DNA of 36,462 nt from Rhizopus sp. PT2906. Its lineage: Eukaryota; Mucoromycota; Mucoromycetes; Mucorales; Rhizopodaceae. Made by a program: the position numbers and the translations under genes. The stretch spans positions 1-36,462 of the forward strand of contig JAMYHX010000443.1 of the NCBI GenBank assembly GCA_025529335.1, in the 5' to 3' direction. Of this stretch, positions 1 through 9,642 are shown piece after piece. Positions within the stretch are counted from its first letter, which is position 1. Every line of letters starts with the position of its first letter. The notes beneath the pieces were generated by a model. It was not told the DNA's origin. It searched no databases and saw nothing but the letters and a program-made list of their open reading frames with translations.

Positions 1-128
1 TATGCATTGCCTTCCTTGCATTATTTAGCTCATTGTTTATTGAGCGTTATGACCTTGCAACAAAGGTTAGAAAGTAATTCAGCCATACAATAATAAAAAA
101 AAGTCGTTTATTTCACGTATAATACAGC

Positions 129-524
129 CAAGCTTATGGAAATTGGCATTTATTTTTGACTTTAGGCCAATTATTTTTAAGAAAACGCCCATTTTCAAAG
201 TTATTTTTGGGCAGCTTGTCTAAACTAAATTGCCCATAAAAAGGAGACTAATTTGACCACATTTTACAAATAAATCACAAAGGTTCTTTATTTAAGTATT
301 TAGGAAAATATTTTATGAAATGCTAAATAAAACTGCAAATATTCAACTGGAACATCTTCGCTTCCTTCAACGCCCCTTGAGGTAGGAGTTTCCACATCAG
401 TCAACTCGCTTATTCTGACTCTATTTTTCAAAGCTCTTTCAAAACTGTCCAATAAGGTTGAGCTCAGGTGAATAGAATAAGAGTCATACAGGTATGTATT
501 CTCGTTCGATAATTACAGGATTAA
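129..524 (+). repeat. Left terminal inverted repeat (396 bp)
   Basis: This is the reverse complement of 3560-3955 over its whole length except for the module at 148-186. Homology stops abruptly after ATTACAGGATTAA at 524. The first 19 bp (CAAGCTTATGGAAATTGGC) are followed by the 39-bp module, then GCCCATTTTCAAAG and the rest of the repeat. Near-identity of two 396-bp arms suggests recent insertion or recent homogenisation. Confidence 0.9.
148..186 (+). repeat. 39-bp flip module, left TIR copy
   Basis: The module starts ATTTATTTTTGACTTTAGG and ends TTTTTAAGAAAAC. It is flanked by GGC on the left and GCC on the right, so its borders are themselves a short inverted repeat. The same 39 bp occur at 3898-3936 in the same plus-strand orientation, although the surrounding TIR sequence is inverted. 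One copy has therefore been inverted in place. Confidence 0.85.
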
Positions 525-792
525 CGATATTATAAAATGATAGTAGATACATGATAAAAATACTTTGCAACGGTTGTCAAATGTTTTTATTACAAATTCA
601 AATGTATGGGTTTATATATAATACATTTTATGGTTGGTAAGTTGTATGTCTTCCTTTAGTGAATGTCATTAGCTATAACAAGATATATGTTTGCCATGAA
701 AGATAGAAGAGACGACATTGATTGATTTGAAATAGATAATATTTTTTTAAAAAGAGACTATATAATAGTATATACTCATTTATGATCATTAA
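525..792. other. Element interior between left TIR and gene 3' end, no gene seen
   Basis: AT-rich sequence with no coding signal. It follows the 3' end of the nuclease-like gene and probably holds its 3' UTR. Confidence 0.5.
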
Positions 793-2428
793 TTAGTGGC
801 CAAATCTCAAAATACATCGGCGTGTGCTGTCTTGAGCTGTATCAATCATGGTATCCAAACTCATTAGAGTTCTTCTGTATCTTTCTTCAATTATATCGGG
901 CTGCTTGGATTTTCTACAAAGGCTCCAGAAAACGTCACTAACCCCAAGGAGTTTTTTATATTGATCATCGTGAAGAGAGAAGGTAAATCATCTAGGGATT
1001 GAGGAAAGCGAAAGTGAGCAATTTCAATAAAGGTATAAATGCCCTTGGCAGTTAATTGTTGAAGGTAAAAGGTGATATTGAAAGCATGGATTTGAAAGGC
1101 AAGAGCACCATCAAGCTTATTGATATCAATGGCATTTTTAGTAAATATTGCCAAACGGAGCGTGTCCAGACATAATGACTTGCTACAAGAGCCTTGCTGG
1201 GTTTTGGCCTCACCATAACCGACACTATTTCCAAATGACATCTGTTGTTTTTCACTAATTACTGCATCAGGTCGATTTTTTCCTTTTTCCATAGGGATAG
1301 CATTAGTCCAGCGAAGATGAATGAGCCGGTCAGGATCGCTGATGAGGCAAGACAATAGGGGATCGAAGTACGTACTCCACAACTCGCTTTGACTAATTTG
1401 TTTGTAGTCATTTAAAGGTCTTGTTGGGAGTTTCTGAATTCTTAATTCGAAGCCCCACAAAAAAGTCAGTAAAGTCATAATTTTTACAAAGTCCATCAAG
1501 TTTACAAGTTAATAATACCATATAGAAGACGTTTTTGGCCATAATTCATCTGAGAAGCCAGAACTGTAAACACCATAATTGCTTGTTCTCTTGTTTTGTT
1601 TGCCAAGCTGAGATCCGTAAGAGTATTGGTAATTGTCAGAAAATGGTTCGAGGGAAAGTTAAGATTATGGTTTATTACCTTTCGTTCAAAGAAGGCCATC
1701 GGTTGCTGCAGTGTTTTTAAAGAAAAAACCTTTTCTGCAATCTCGCTATGTTGATCTTTGCAAAGAAAAAGAATGTGGGTCAAAGACGCGAGTTCATGCA
1801 CGTAGGATTCCACCGGTAGGGCTTTGTGTTTCACGAGGATTTCGCTAGTAGCAGCCTGGTATTTGCGGAATAAATCACTAATGTTAATATCCTTAAACAT
1901 CCATGGATTATCGTTTGTATCTTCTTCATTTACAAAGTTAGTCATGTCACTGATTAAATAGTCCCTCACTTCAAGCAACATGGTATTAGTGGGGCTTGTT
2001 GGTTCATTGGGAGCAGGAGAATCACTAGAGATATCAGGAGCAGAGGAATCACCACCAGACGCCCCGTTGCTTGCAGCAATGATTTGTAGAGATCTGAGTT
2101 GCTGTTCAGTCATAATGTCGATAATCTCGCTGCAACCCAACTCAGTTTTAAGTAGTGTATTTGATTTTGACCGCGTAGACCAGAATCGTATATAGTCTGC
2201 ACTCGAAGTCCAGTTCTTGTAGTCATCGCGAATCTTCGTATCAGTGGTGCTTTTTGACTTGAAATATTCGCTTAAGATGTTCCCAAATCGCTGCTGAGCC
2301 TGGTTTCTGTCAAGGCAATCTCACTTTTCAATAAATTCTCTGAACGACAAGCGATTGGAACGATCAAGACACCATTTTACATCTTCAGGAACCTTCTTTA
2401 ACAGCTTTGCTTTCTTTTTAGGTGGCAT
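793..2428 (-). pseudogene. PD-(D/E)XK nuclease-like protein of the TIR element, disrupted
   Basis: The frame opens with MPPKKKAK (NLS-like) at 2428 and runs about 500 codons. A 65-nt intron (1441-1505; GTAAAC donor, TACTGAC branch, AAG acceptor) joins the two large open segments. The second segment has RPDAVIS (about 1260-1275), 14-20 residues later GYGEAK (1203-1220), then a helix-like LDTLRLAIF. This is the spacing of a PD-(D/E)XK nuclease core, with D and E-x-K present. I recall very similar RPD...GYGE-K proteins as a large repeated family in Mucorales. Two lesions are seen: an in-frame TGA at 2321-2323 just after FREFIEK, and a one-base frame change near 905-915. After the frame change the expected C-terminal frame (PDIIEERYRRTL) continues to a stop at 793; the original frame stops at 891. 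The role is unknown: transposase substitute, cargo or domesticated nuclease. Confidence 0.65.
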
Positions 2429-2760
2429 TGTTGGATGTTATCAGATTAGCGTTGGTGTCAACCTTTATAATTGTACCTTCACCTTTGAATACAACTTTAG
2501 CGGTCACTGAAAATCAGCTGATAAAACCAGTAAATTTGATATTGACCATGCACATTTCTTACTTGCTTTATTTCACACTATTATCTTTGATCCTATTTCA
2601 GTGTTTGCAATCAGTTTGGAATCGGTCAAATAAAAATGGGACATTCGCCTTAATTTGAAACAAAATAATGTTTTTTGGTATACAAAAAATATCATTCATT
2701 TTTGAAGATGTGAAAGAGGTAAAAAAAAATAATGTTCATCTGGAAGGCGGTGTGGACTTG

Positions 2761-3322
2761 CAGGTGGTTAGTAGCCAGAGAAGGCTTGCTAGAGAGAACT
2801 TTGTTGTTTCGTGTAAGATTGGAGGCGAATTCCCCTTGTCATTGGTGCGATGAATGGTTCTTGGATGTACATGCATTGGGTTTCTTCTGCACACGTGTGG
2901 AAGTTGCAATGAGATCAGTAGTCAGAGAAAATCTTGCTAGAAGAAACTCTTGTTTTTTCGTGTAAGGTTGGAGACAAACATCTAGACGTTACCAATGTTA
3001 TGACGATCTGTGTTCATCATCCATTTGGGTTTGCTTCACACAGGGAGTTGCAGGTGGTTAGTAGCCAGAGAAGGCTTGCTAGAGAGAACTTTTGTTTTTT
3101 CGTGTAAGATTGGAGGCGAATTCCCCTTGTCACTGGTGCGATGAATGGTTCTTGGATGTACATGCATTGGGTTTCTTCTGCACACGTGTGGAAGTTGCAA
3201 TGAGATCAGTAGTCAGAGAAAATCTTGCTAGAAGAAACTCTTGTTTTTTCGTGTAAGGTTGGAGACAAACATCTAGACGTTATCAATGTTATGACGATCT
3301 GCGTTCATCATCCATTCGGGTT
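2761..3322. repeat. Nested tandem repeat, 290-bp unit made of two about 145-bp halves
   Basis: The block at 2761-3050 is repeated at 3051-3322 with a 290-bp period and only a few mismatches (for example ATTGG/ACTGG near 2843/3133). Each block holds two diverged half-units, starting GTAGCCAGAGAAGGCTTGC (2771) and GTAGTCAGAGAAAATCTTGC (2918), both continuing into TTTCGTGTAAG-TTGGAG. The history is therefore half-unit duplication, divergence, then duplication of the pair. Open frames across it change with each unit, so it is most likely non-coding. It sits between the gene's start and the right TIR and could be a promoter or binding-site array. Confidence 0.85.
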
Positions 3323-3559
3323 TCTCCCTTGCTACATTTGAACATACATTAATTATTAGACATATTATTAATTACACTTTTTTTCTCACCACATCCTACT
3401 TGGTTCAACTTCCATCCTAATCTTATTCAAAATCCTAATACGATGGCCATCCAATATGATATGAAAACCGAAGTACCTACAAAGCCAAACAATGTGCATT
3501 AGTGGAACTTGTAGTGGTATCATAGTAATACTAATCCTCGCCCTCTATCCGCTGTGTCA

Positions 3560-3955
3560 TTAATCCTGTAATTATCGAACGAGAATACATACCTGTATGA
3601 CTCTTATTCTATTCACCTGAGCTCAACCTTATTGGACAGTTTTGAAAGAGCTTTGAAAAATAGAGTCAGAATAAGCGAGTTGACTGATGTGGAAACTCCT
3701 ACCTCAAGGGGCGTTGAAGGAAGCGAAGATGTTCCAGTTGAATATTTGCAGTTTTATTTAGCATTTCATAAAATATTTTCCTAAATACTTAAATAAAGAA
3801 CCTTTGTGATTTATTTGTAAAATGTGGTCAAATTAGTCTCCTTTTTATGGGCAATTTAGTTTAGACAAGCTGCCCAAAAATAACTTTGAAAATGGGCATT
3901 TATTTTTGACTTTAGGCCAATTATTTTTAAGAAAACGCCAATTTCCATAAGCTTG
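3560..3955 (-). repeat. Right terminal inverted repeat (396 bp)
   Basis: This is the inverted copy of 129-524. Its outer end lies 10 bp past the stop codon of the UNC-13-like gene, so it probably forms that gene's 3' UTR. The 39-bp module (3898-3936) reads in the same plus-strand direction as the one in the left TIR, which is wrong for a true inverted repeat. On the minus strand the module supplies AATAAA at 3904-3899, about 62 nt after the UNC-13 stop codon. That is a plausible poly(A) signal. Confidence 0.9.
3898..3936 (+). repeat. 39-bp flip module, right TIR copy
   Basis: It is identical by eye to 148-186 and in direct orientation relative to it, inside otherwise inverted arms. Its borders are GGGC (3894-3897) and GCC (3937-3939). 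The change in orientation without other mismatches in the TIRs points to precise inversion or template switching between the GGC/GCC borders. Confidence 0.85.
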
Positions 3956-3965
3956 ATTGTATCTA

Positions 3966-6900
3966 TTACAACACAACCACTCTGTCATTCTGATATCCTG
4001 AGTCATTACGCTTTTCGAATTCTTCATGCAGGTATTCGATCGCAGTCTTTTGGTGTCTCATTCGTAGTAAGCGTAAGACAGCCTCCATGGATAGCACATC
4101 CAAATTGATCATGTCATGCCTTGTTGTATTATCGATTGTGCTCTTTGAGCGATAGATTGATTTACTACGACTGCTGCTTTTATTTGTTTCCATAGTGACG
4201 ATATCACTAGCTCTTTTTGCCGCCTGACAAAGTTGTATCAGATGTTCTGTGCTTAATTGATAGAACGTGTTTAAGGACAAAAGCGCATAGTATTCCTGAC
4301 ATTCTAAGCTTTCTAGAGCTATTCCATCTCCGTCTTCTCCGCCATTAAACAAAACTTTCAAGAGCTAATAAAAGCAATATGAAGCATATACTTTTTTATG
4401 TTTAAATAGGATTACCTCTAACCATTTAAAGACAACATTAAGCTCATACACATCCAAGGGTAGCATGTCTGACATCTGTTCAGAGAGTGGTGGTAAAAGT
4501 ACGCTCTCCAGACAGGAAAGGATCTGCTTCCATAATTTGAGAGCGACAGATTGCATATTTGATTCGGACAAGTTATCAAAGAATATCTTTAGATTACTTT
4601 CCAAGTAGCTGATGAGAGGCACGATGGCGTTTTCGCATTCATGAATAGTGGGTCCCGTTGTATTCTTCAAAGGCGCTCGACTCAATGCCAAGAATATGCT
4701 CTTTTCTTTCTTTAAAAGCGTATTTAACACTTGTCGTGATAAGTATTGTTGGATATAAGGCGTCATCTATATTCAAAAAAGGCAGGTGAGCGTTTACAAG
4801 CAAAATATGAATGCGCCTTTACCTGATTGACCATATATTCAGCTATATCGTTTCCAGACTGTTTAAGAGCGCGAAAGGATTTTCCAAACCAGAACTGGAT
4901 ATCGTTTTTCTCACCATCCATACTCACTCTGAGCATGAGCTGTCCTTGTGGAGACAACGACAAGTTGAGCTCATGGACTTGAAAGTCCCCAAACAGCTCC
5001 TGAGAGAGTTTGAACCAAACACTACCGCATTCGTCATCTGCTGCCAAGATACCTTCGCTATGTACAATAGCCAAAACATCCACTCCGTTCTTTGTTGTCA
5101 TTGTAAACTCTTGATCCCACCAGGGATTGAGTGAGTTGCTGATCGTATTCGTTTTAAGCATACACTGGCCATCGATCTCAAGCGTCACATAGGGATTGCT
5201 CAGGCCATTGCGATGCATAGGTTGTAGATTCTCTGCGCGAATGACTTTTATGGAATACTGGCTTGTCTGAGATGTATGATGCTCTTCTGACATGGTGGCT
5301 CTCATGTACTGTGCCAGTTTACCTCCGTCCATGGACTGATACAGTTCGTCTAGTCTTTTACGAGCAGTTTCTATTTGGTTTAATTTAACACAGAGCTTTT
5401 CATTTTTTTGTGTGAGTTGTTTTTGGGGACACTGATGTGTTTTATGTAAAAATTACCTCTGAATGAACATGCAGGGGGTCCCTTGGTGGCGTCTTGTCAC
5501 CCAACAAATGATGCTTTGCCATGCCAAAAATAGACGTCTCTGATATGGCTAGTTGTTCCGTTTCTTCAATGGTTAAGGTTGATTTCATTTGTATCTCGAT
5601 CATCTTGCAATAGTTGCATATCGCTTCACTATTGATCTTTGATAAACATGTGATAAACATGCAGTACTGGAGGTAGTCTGGCCACTGCAAGTCATTTATA
5701 AACTTGATCGCGTTATGAAAGATGGAGAAAAGGTCATCCATGGCAAAATCGGTGCTCGTGGCGCGCTCAACCCAGTGAACAGAGGACTCCTTGATGCTAT
5801 TTAACCAGCGCTTGACATGACAAAGGAACCAAGACTCTACCTTTATTATCCTATTTTTCAGGCTATAAGCGGAACATATGTTGTTAAGCTTCAATATCTC
5901 TTGGTAAAGTTCAAGAACATCCTCAAGCGAGCTATTTCTTGAGCAAGGGGAATTTAGCCAGTTCTCCATCTCTAAAGCAAAGTAGGGTAGTTGTCCCTCC
6001 ATGACGATGCTTAGGAATGGTGAAGAATCGATCACTTTGATGTGATCGATTCTTTTATCAATGAGTGAGGTGAACTCTTCATTCAACATTCTAGTCATTG
6101 AAACGAGTGTTTGCAAGTCGTTGTCTGGACGCTTGGCTGATTTTTCGATATATACCCATCGTTCAATCGCTGCTTCCTTTTGTATAGAAATGTCAAGATA
6201 CTTGATCCTTTTTAAGAACAAACTCACCTTGATAGTTTGCTCTAATTGCAACGTATCATTTGATTGATTGTAATCATTGCCTATGGATGCATTAATAGTA
6301 GCCACTCTATCTAGTAAGTTTATCATATCGTCAACCAATATATGACTAATAAGGAGTGTAAGAAGTACGTGTGTTTTCATATTCATGTACCTGATATTCC
6401 AATACTCAGTTAGCTCGTTTGCTAATTCATGCATTAAGGCGTTATTCAAACCAATCAGTACGCGCTTGACAAAACTAGACTAGTATGACGATAAGCTTTC
6501 ATGTGTATGTGCCACTTGTATAAGATTTACATCTGATGTTGCCCAAAAATCGATTGGATAATCTTTTACAACTCTTTCAAGCGTCTTTATGGACTCCTTT
6601 ACTTGATCTATACCAATACCGTGATTCTGAAGCATCGCCTTGACAGAGTTTAAATAAATAGCAGCCCGAAACGGCCAAGATAGTCTCCATGTCTTCCAGC
6701 ATTCTTTGAGCAAATCTTCAGACTCTTCTGAAAGTAAATGGGATGGTCTAATGTTATAGGTTCTGTTATAGTCGATGCAGACATTCATCAGATAACGGAA
6801 ATAATCCTTTGGATACTTGGGTATAAAGGTAAAGTGATTATCATGCTATGAGAGTATAAGCAACCTTTTATACATATAGTGCATGCTTACAAAATCGGAT

Positions 6901-7836
6901 ATGCTTTCATTGTCTGGTTGTAAGGAACCGAGTGATATATCTGGATACATTTGGATGATCTTATTCATTCTTTCAGCAAGTTGTTTTATTTCCACCTTTT
7001 GCCATTGCTCGTACGCTCCAGCAGTTTCAAAATCATCCTTCTTGACCCATGATTGATTTATATGTATACTATGGATAGCTTGCTTCAAGTCACGTAATAA
7101 AGCCTAATCTATTCATTTCAGCCCTTTTTTCCTTTTTCTTTTGCAAGTATAGATTGAGGCCCAATGTTTGGCTATATACCGTCTTTGTGCAGATGACAGC
7201 TAATTCACTCAGCTTGCTTTGATGCTCTTTTTCTTGTACTCTGAACAATTCCTTGATGTGATTGACCATTGGAAAGCTCTCGATGGAATTCATGTCAACT
7301 GCGCTTGTTCTCTTATTTTGAGTCATTTTGACAGACAGTTTCTCGAGTAGATCCTGTGTAACGACATGGGACGTCTCTTCCTGAACTGTTTGCACGATGA
7401 TATCTACGATGACAGCGTGAAACTCCTTGATGTCGCATGTATGCATCAACATGTCTGCCAAGTCATTTATCGACTTGCACCTAGATTCGCTTAGTTTGTC
7501 CTTGAATGATTTACATACCGCACGAAATGCTGTGTTCAAGTATTCGGGTTTCGATATGTCACGTTCAGCATAAATAGCCTCTAGTTTATGATTCAAGCTT
7601 CTTATCACTTCTGGCTGTAATCTATCTTTTCTTCCAGCTTCTACCAGGGCCATATAAAACGAATGACGCTTCTTGCCTTTCACTTTTCTTTGTTCAAACC
7701 AGACAATAAAGGCACAACGCAGTGCATAATCATATACAAGAGCAGGGCTTATGGACCTATTGGACGCTCTTTTGTTGTTTGTGGCAGTTCCTCTTCGAAT
7801 AGTCGAATGTGATATATTAGAAGTTGGGTAACCCAT
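3966..7836 (-). CDS. ync13: UNC-13/Munc13-family protein (Ync13-like), C2 plus MHD domains
   Basis: Predicted vesicle-tethering/priming protein of the UNC-13 family; the fission-yeast relative acts in exocytosis at division sites. Exons: 7836-7180, 7103-6891, 6845-6531, 6479-5457, 5395-4823, 4766-4416, 4364-3966, giving about 1,175 aa. A further 45-nt in-frame intron is possible near 6,375 (donor GTACAT, acceptor TTATTAG). The acceptor at 5396 is the least certain. One intron (6480-6530) removes an in-frame TAG. A C2 domain at about residues 780-885 (KVIRAENLQ, LSNPYVTLEIDG, LNPWWDQEF) lies between MHD1-like helices and an MHD2-like region (FKWLELLKVLFNGG). Calcium-binding loop Asp residues look replaced (SNPY instead of SDPY; HSEG in loop 3), so the C2 is probably calcium-independent. 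A pyrimidine-rich leader precedes the ATG. The 3' end lies 10 bp from the transposon. Confidence 0.85.
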
Positions 7837-8110
7837 TTAGTAAAGAAAAAAGGAAAAAGAAAAGAAAGAAAAACTCGATCTACAGTTGTAAAATGCGCCC
7901 TATTTTTAACCTCCTGATTTCAAGGAACCTTTTGCACACGCACGTATAAAAATAGCGCAAGTCTAACCAATGTTATTTTTTTTAAAAAAAAAGGGTGGTT
8001 TACACTTGCCTTACAATGTTTGAATATTGTATTGAATATAAAAATATATAAAATATGATTAATATAAGCTTTCTTTGAAGGAGAAAGGGATTAGGGAACC
8101 TACGTGAATT

Positions 8111-8572
8111 TCATATTCTTTTTAAATTGAGGCCTTTTGCTTTCCTTTTTTGGACAGAGAGAAAATAGGGAATTTGTATCTTGACAGATTGAAAGAACTC
8201 TTGGACGAAAATATCTTTCTCCAGTCCACTTCGTTCCGAATGAACAACGTTGTATACTGATACCAATCCCAATCTGATGGAATTCAAGTGAGACTTTGAG
8301 CACTTGGATAAAGAGGCCAGGTATTCCACGACTAGCCCCGTGTCTTCAGACAAAGGGTCGGCTCCTTGCATCCAACATTCGTTGTATGCTTGAGTCGGAT
8401 TTTTCCTGTTCTTTTGTTGTAACATCTGCATTACGGCTTCTGATAGACCCTGTTTTTGATGGTAATACCTGACAATCTCCATATGATCTGAGATATCAAA
8501 GCCGTACTGTTGCTCCTGTAAACTATTGGCTCGTCCAGTTGAAGTGGGATATTTAAGAATTAATACTTGCTT
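8111..8572 (-). pseudogene. Relic of a tyrosine recombinase (DIRS/Crypton-type), N-terminal part
   Basis: An open frame of about 150 codons without a good start codon. The text QGLSEAVMQML, then an AYNECW segment, then VVEYLASLSK, HLNSIRLGLVSVYNVVH and FVQEFFQSVK matches the SAM-like core-binding domain of fungal tyrosine recombinases of DIRS-like retrotransposons. The catalytic domain with R-H-R-Y is missing: the frame ends at 8111 soon after the IQIP segment. A minus-strand open stretch just upstream (8578-8778) may belong to the same relic, but I do not recognise it. Likely a dead fragment. Confidence 0.6.
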
Positions 8573-8790
8573 TCATATCACGAAGTCTTTCCAAAAGAGC
8601 GCAAATCAACTCCTGATGTAGGAAGTCGCAAGGAGCCTACTTTGGTAGAGACATACAACCCATGATCTACAGGACGTAAATCATTTATCTGACCTTCCAC
8701 GCAAGCGATTTGCACAGATATAGACCTTGTGTTATATTTAGATTTCTTGGGAAGCACTACATGCACCAGAAAATACACCAGAAGTTAGAC

Positions 8791-9057
8791 TAATGCTACG
8801 GACGCTACCTCTACACATCACCTATGATGCTACCCAACAAAGCTTTTCAACCATTTTGAATTGTTTATTTTCAAGAAGAAAGAAATGTTGTCAGGTGCTA
8901 TCAACAAAGATACAAGAACGCGGGTAATTATAATGACATCACGTTTTATATCAGAGAGAAGTGAACTGGATAGCCTTAGGTTAGGTAGACACTTTGGTAA
9001 TGTGAAGTTGTAAAGTGACGCCACGTGTAGTGCCTAGGAGAAGCGCCCGTAGCGCTA
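8791..9057. mobile_element. Possible MITE with about 30-bp imperfect inverted ends
   Basis: The left end TAATGCTACGGACGCTACC and the reverse complement of the right end (TAGCGCTACGGGCGCTTC) match over most positions. A second short match, CTACACATC versus CTACACGTG, lies further inside. TA stands at both borders, as expected for Tc1/mariner-type insertions. The 267-bp interior has no supported gene. The pairing is imperfect, so this is an old copy or a chance inverted repeat. Confidence 0.35.
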
Positions 9058-9509
9058 GCTTATTTTCTGATACAGGTAGTATTTACCTTTCAAATAATAA
9101 AACTCATCAGCTAGCTGTCTTCTTTTACAGTTAAAAAGGAGATACAGTGAAGGTAACGTATTGAAAGATTTGTTCAAGTATTCCTGAAATAATCAACAAC
9201 AACGAATACAGCCTAGCCCGTCTTAAATAGTTTAGCTCAGTTAACTGATTCAACTAATGTATCCCATCTTTGCTTGATTCGCTTTTTGTATTACAAGACC
9301 ATGTAAGAAAAAATTGTATATGTGTGATATGACACTTGTATCTGTTTATGGTCCATCAGACGACAAAAGGTGAATAATTTGGTTTATTTATATTACATCT
9401 GAAAAGAAAAAAAAAACCTATACCACTGACAAACTTTATACATTTTTTTTTTTTCTGTTGGAGAGAATCATAAAACAATACACTATGGTACAAAGACGGG
9501 GGTCTATCT

Positions 9510-9517
9510 TATATACA
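9510..9517 (-). promoter_or_regulatory. PUF-binding consensus TGTATATA downstream of the PUF gene
   Basis: On the minus strand the sequence reads TGTATATA, which fits UGUANAUA, the site predicted for the eight-repeat PUF protein encoded just upstream. It lies about 126 nt past that gene's stop codon, in the likely 3' UTR, so autoregulation is possible. The sequence is AT-rich, so chance occurrence is not negligible. Confidence 0.35.
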
Positions 9518-9642
9518 TGATCCACAAGGTGACGTTTCTTTTTACAGTATGAATTTAATGACACTGTGTATCATCAGCATTGCCTTCTTGCATCGTTACT
9601 AGCCTTTCTACTTCTAATATAAATGTTAGATTGGATCTATGT

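Larger units (their letters stand above)
129..3955. mobile_element. Long-TIR DNA element carrying a PD-(D/E)XK-like gene
   Basis: A 3.83-kb unit is bounded by two inverted copies of a 396-bp sequence (129-524 and 3560-3955). Both ends start CAAGCTTATGG when read inward. By eye the two TIRs are identical except for one internal 39-bp module that is flipped. Inside lie one minus-strand gene with a nuclease-like signature (793-2428), a nested tandem repeat (2761-3322) and AT-rich spacer. No known transposase motif (DDE/D, YR, HUH, RNase H) was seen. I found no convincing target-site duplication; a 4-bp GTAT occurs near both ends (117-120 and 3959-3962) and may be chance. Inference: a DNA transposon or derivative of unknown superfamily. 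It could also be a non-autonomous unit moved in trans, because the internal gene looks broken. Confidence 0.75.

Noticed and set aside
2304..2327. A very short intron to remove the TGA in the element gene
   Set aside because: The only in-frame GT...AG option is about 18 nt, too short to be spliced; a nonsense mutation is the simpler reading.
2668..2965. Overlapping plus-strand frames in the element tandem repeat
   Set aside because: They arise from the repeat units, change frame between copies and have no domain signal.
6480..6482. In-frame TAG in the UNC-13-like gene as a nonsense mutation
   Set aside because: A 51-nt phase-0 intron (6480-6530, GTAAAT...ACTAG) removes it cleanly.
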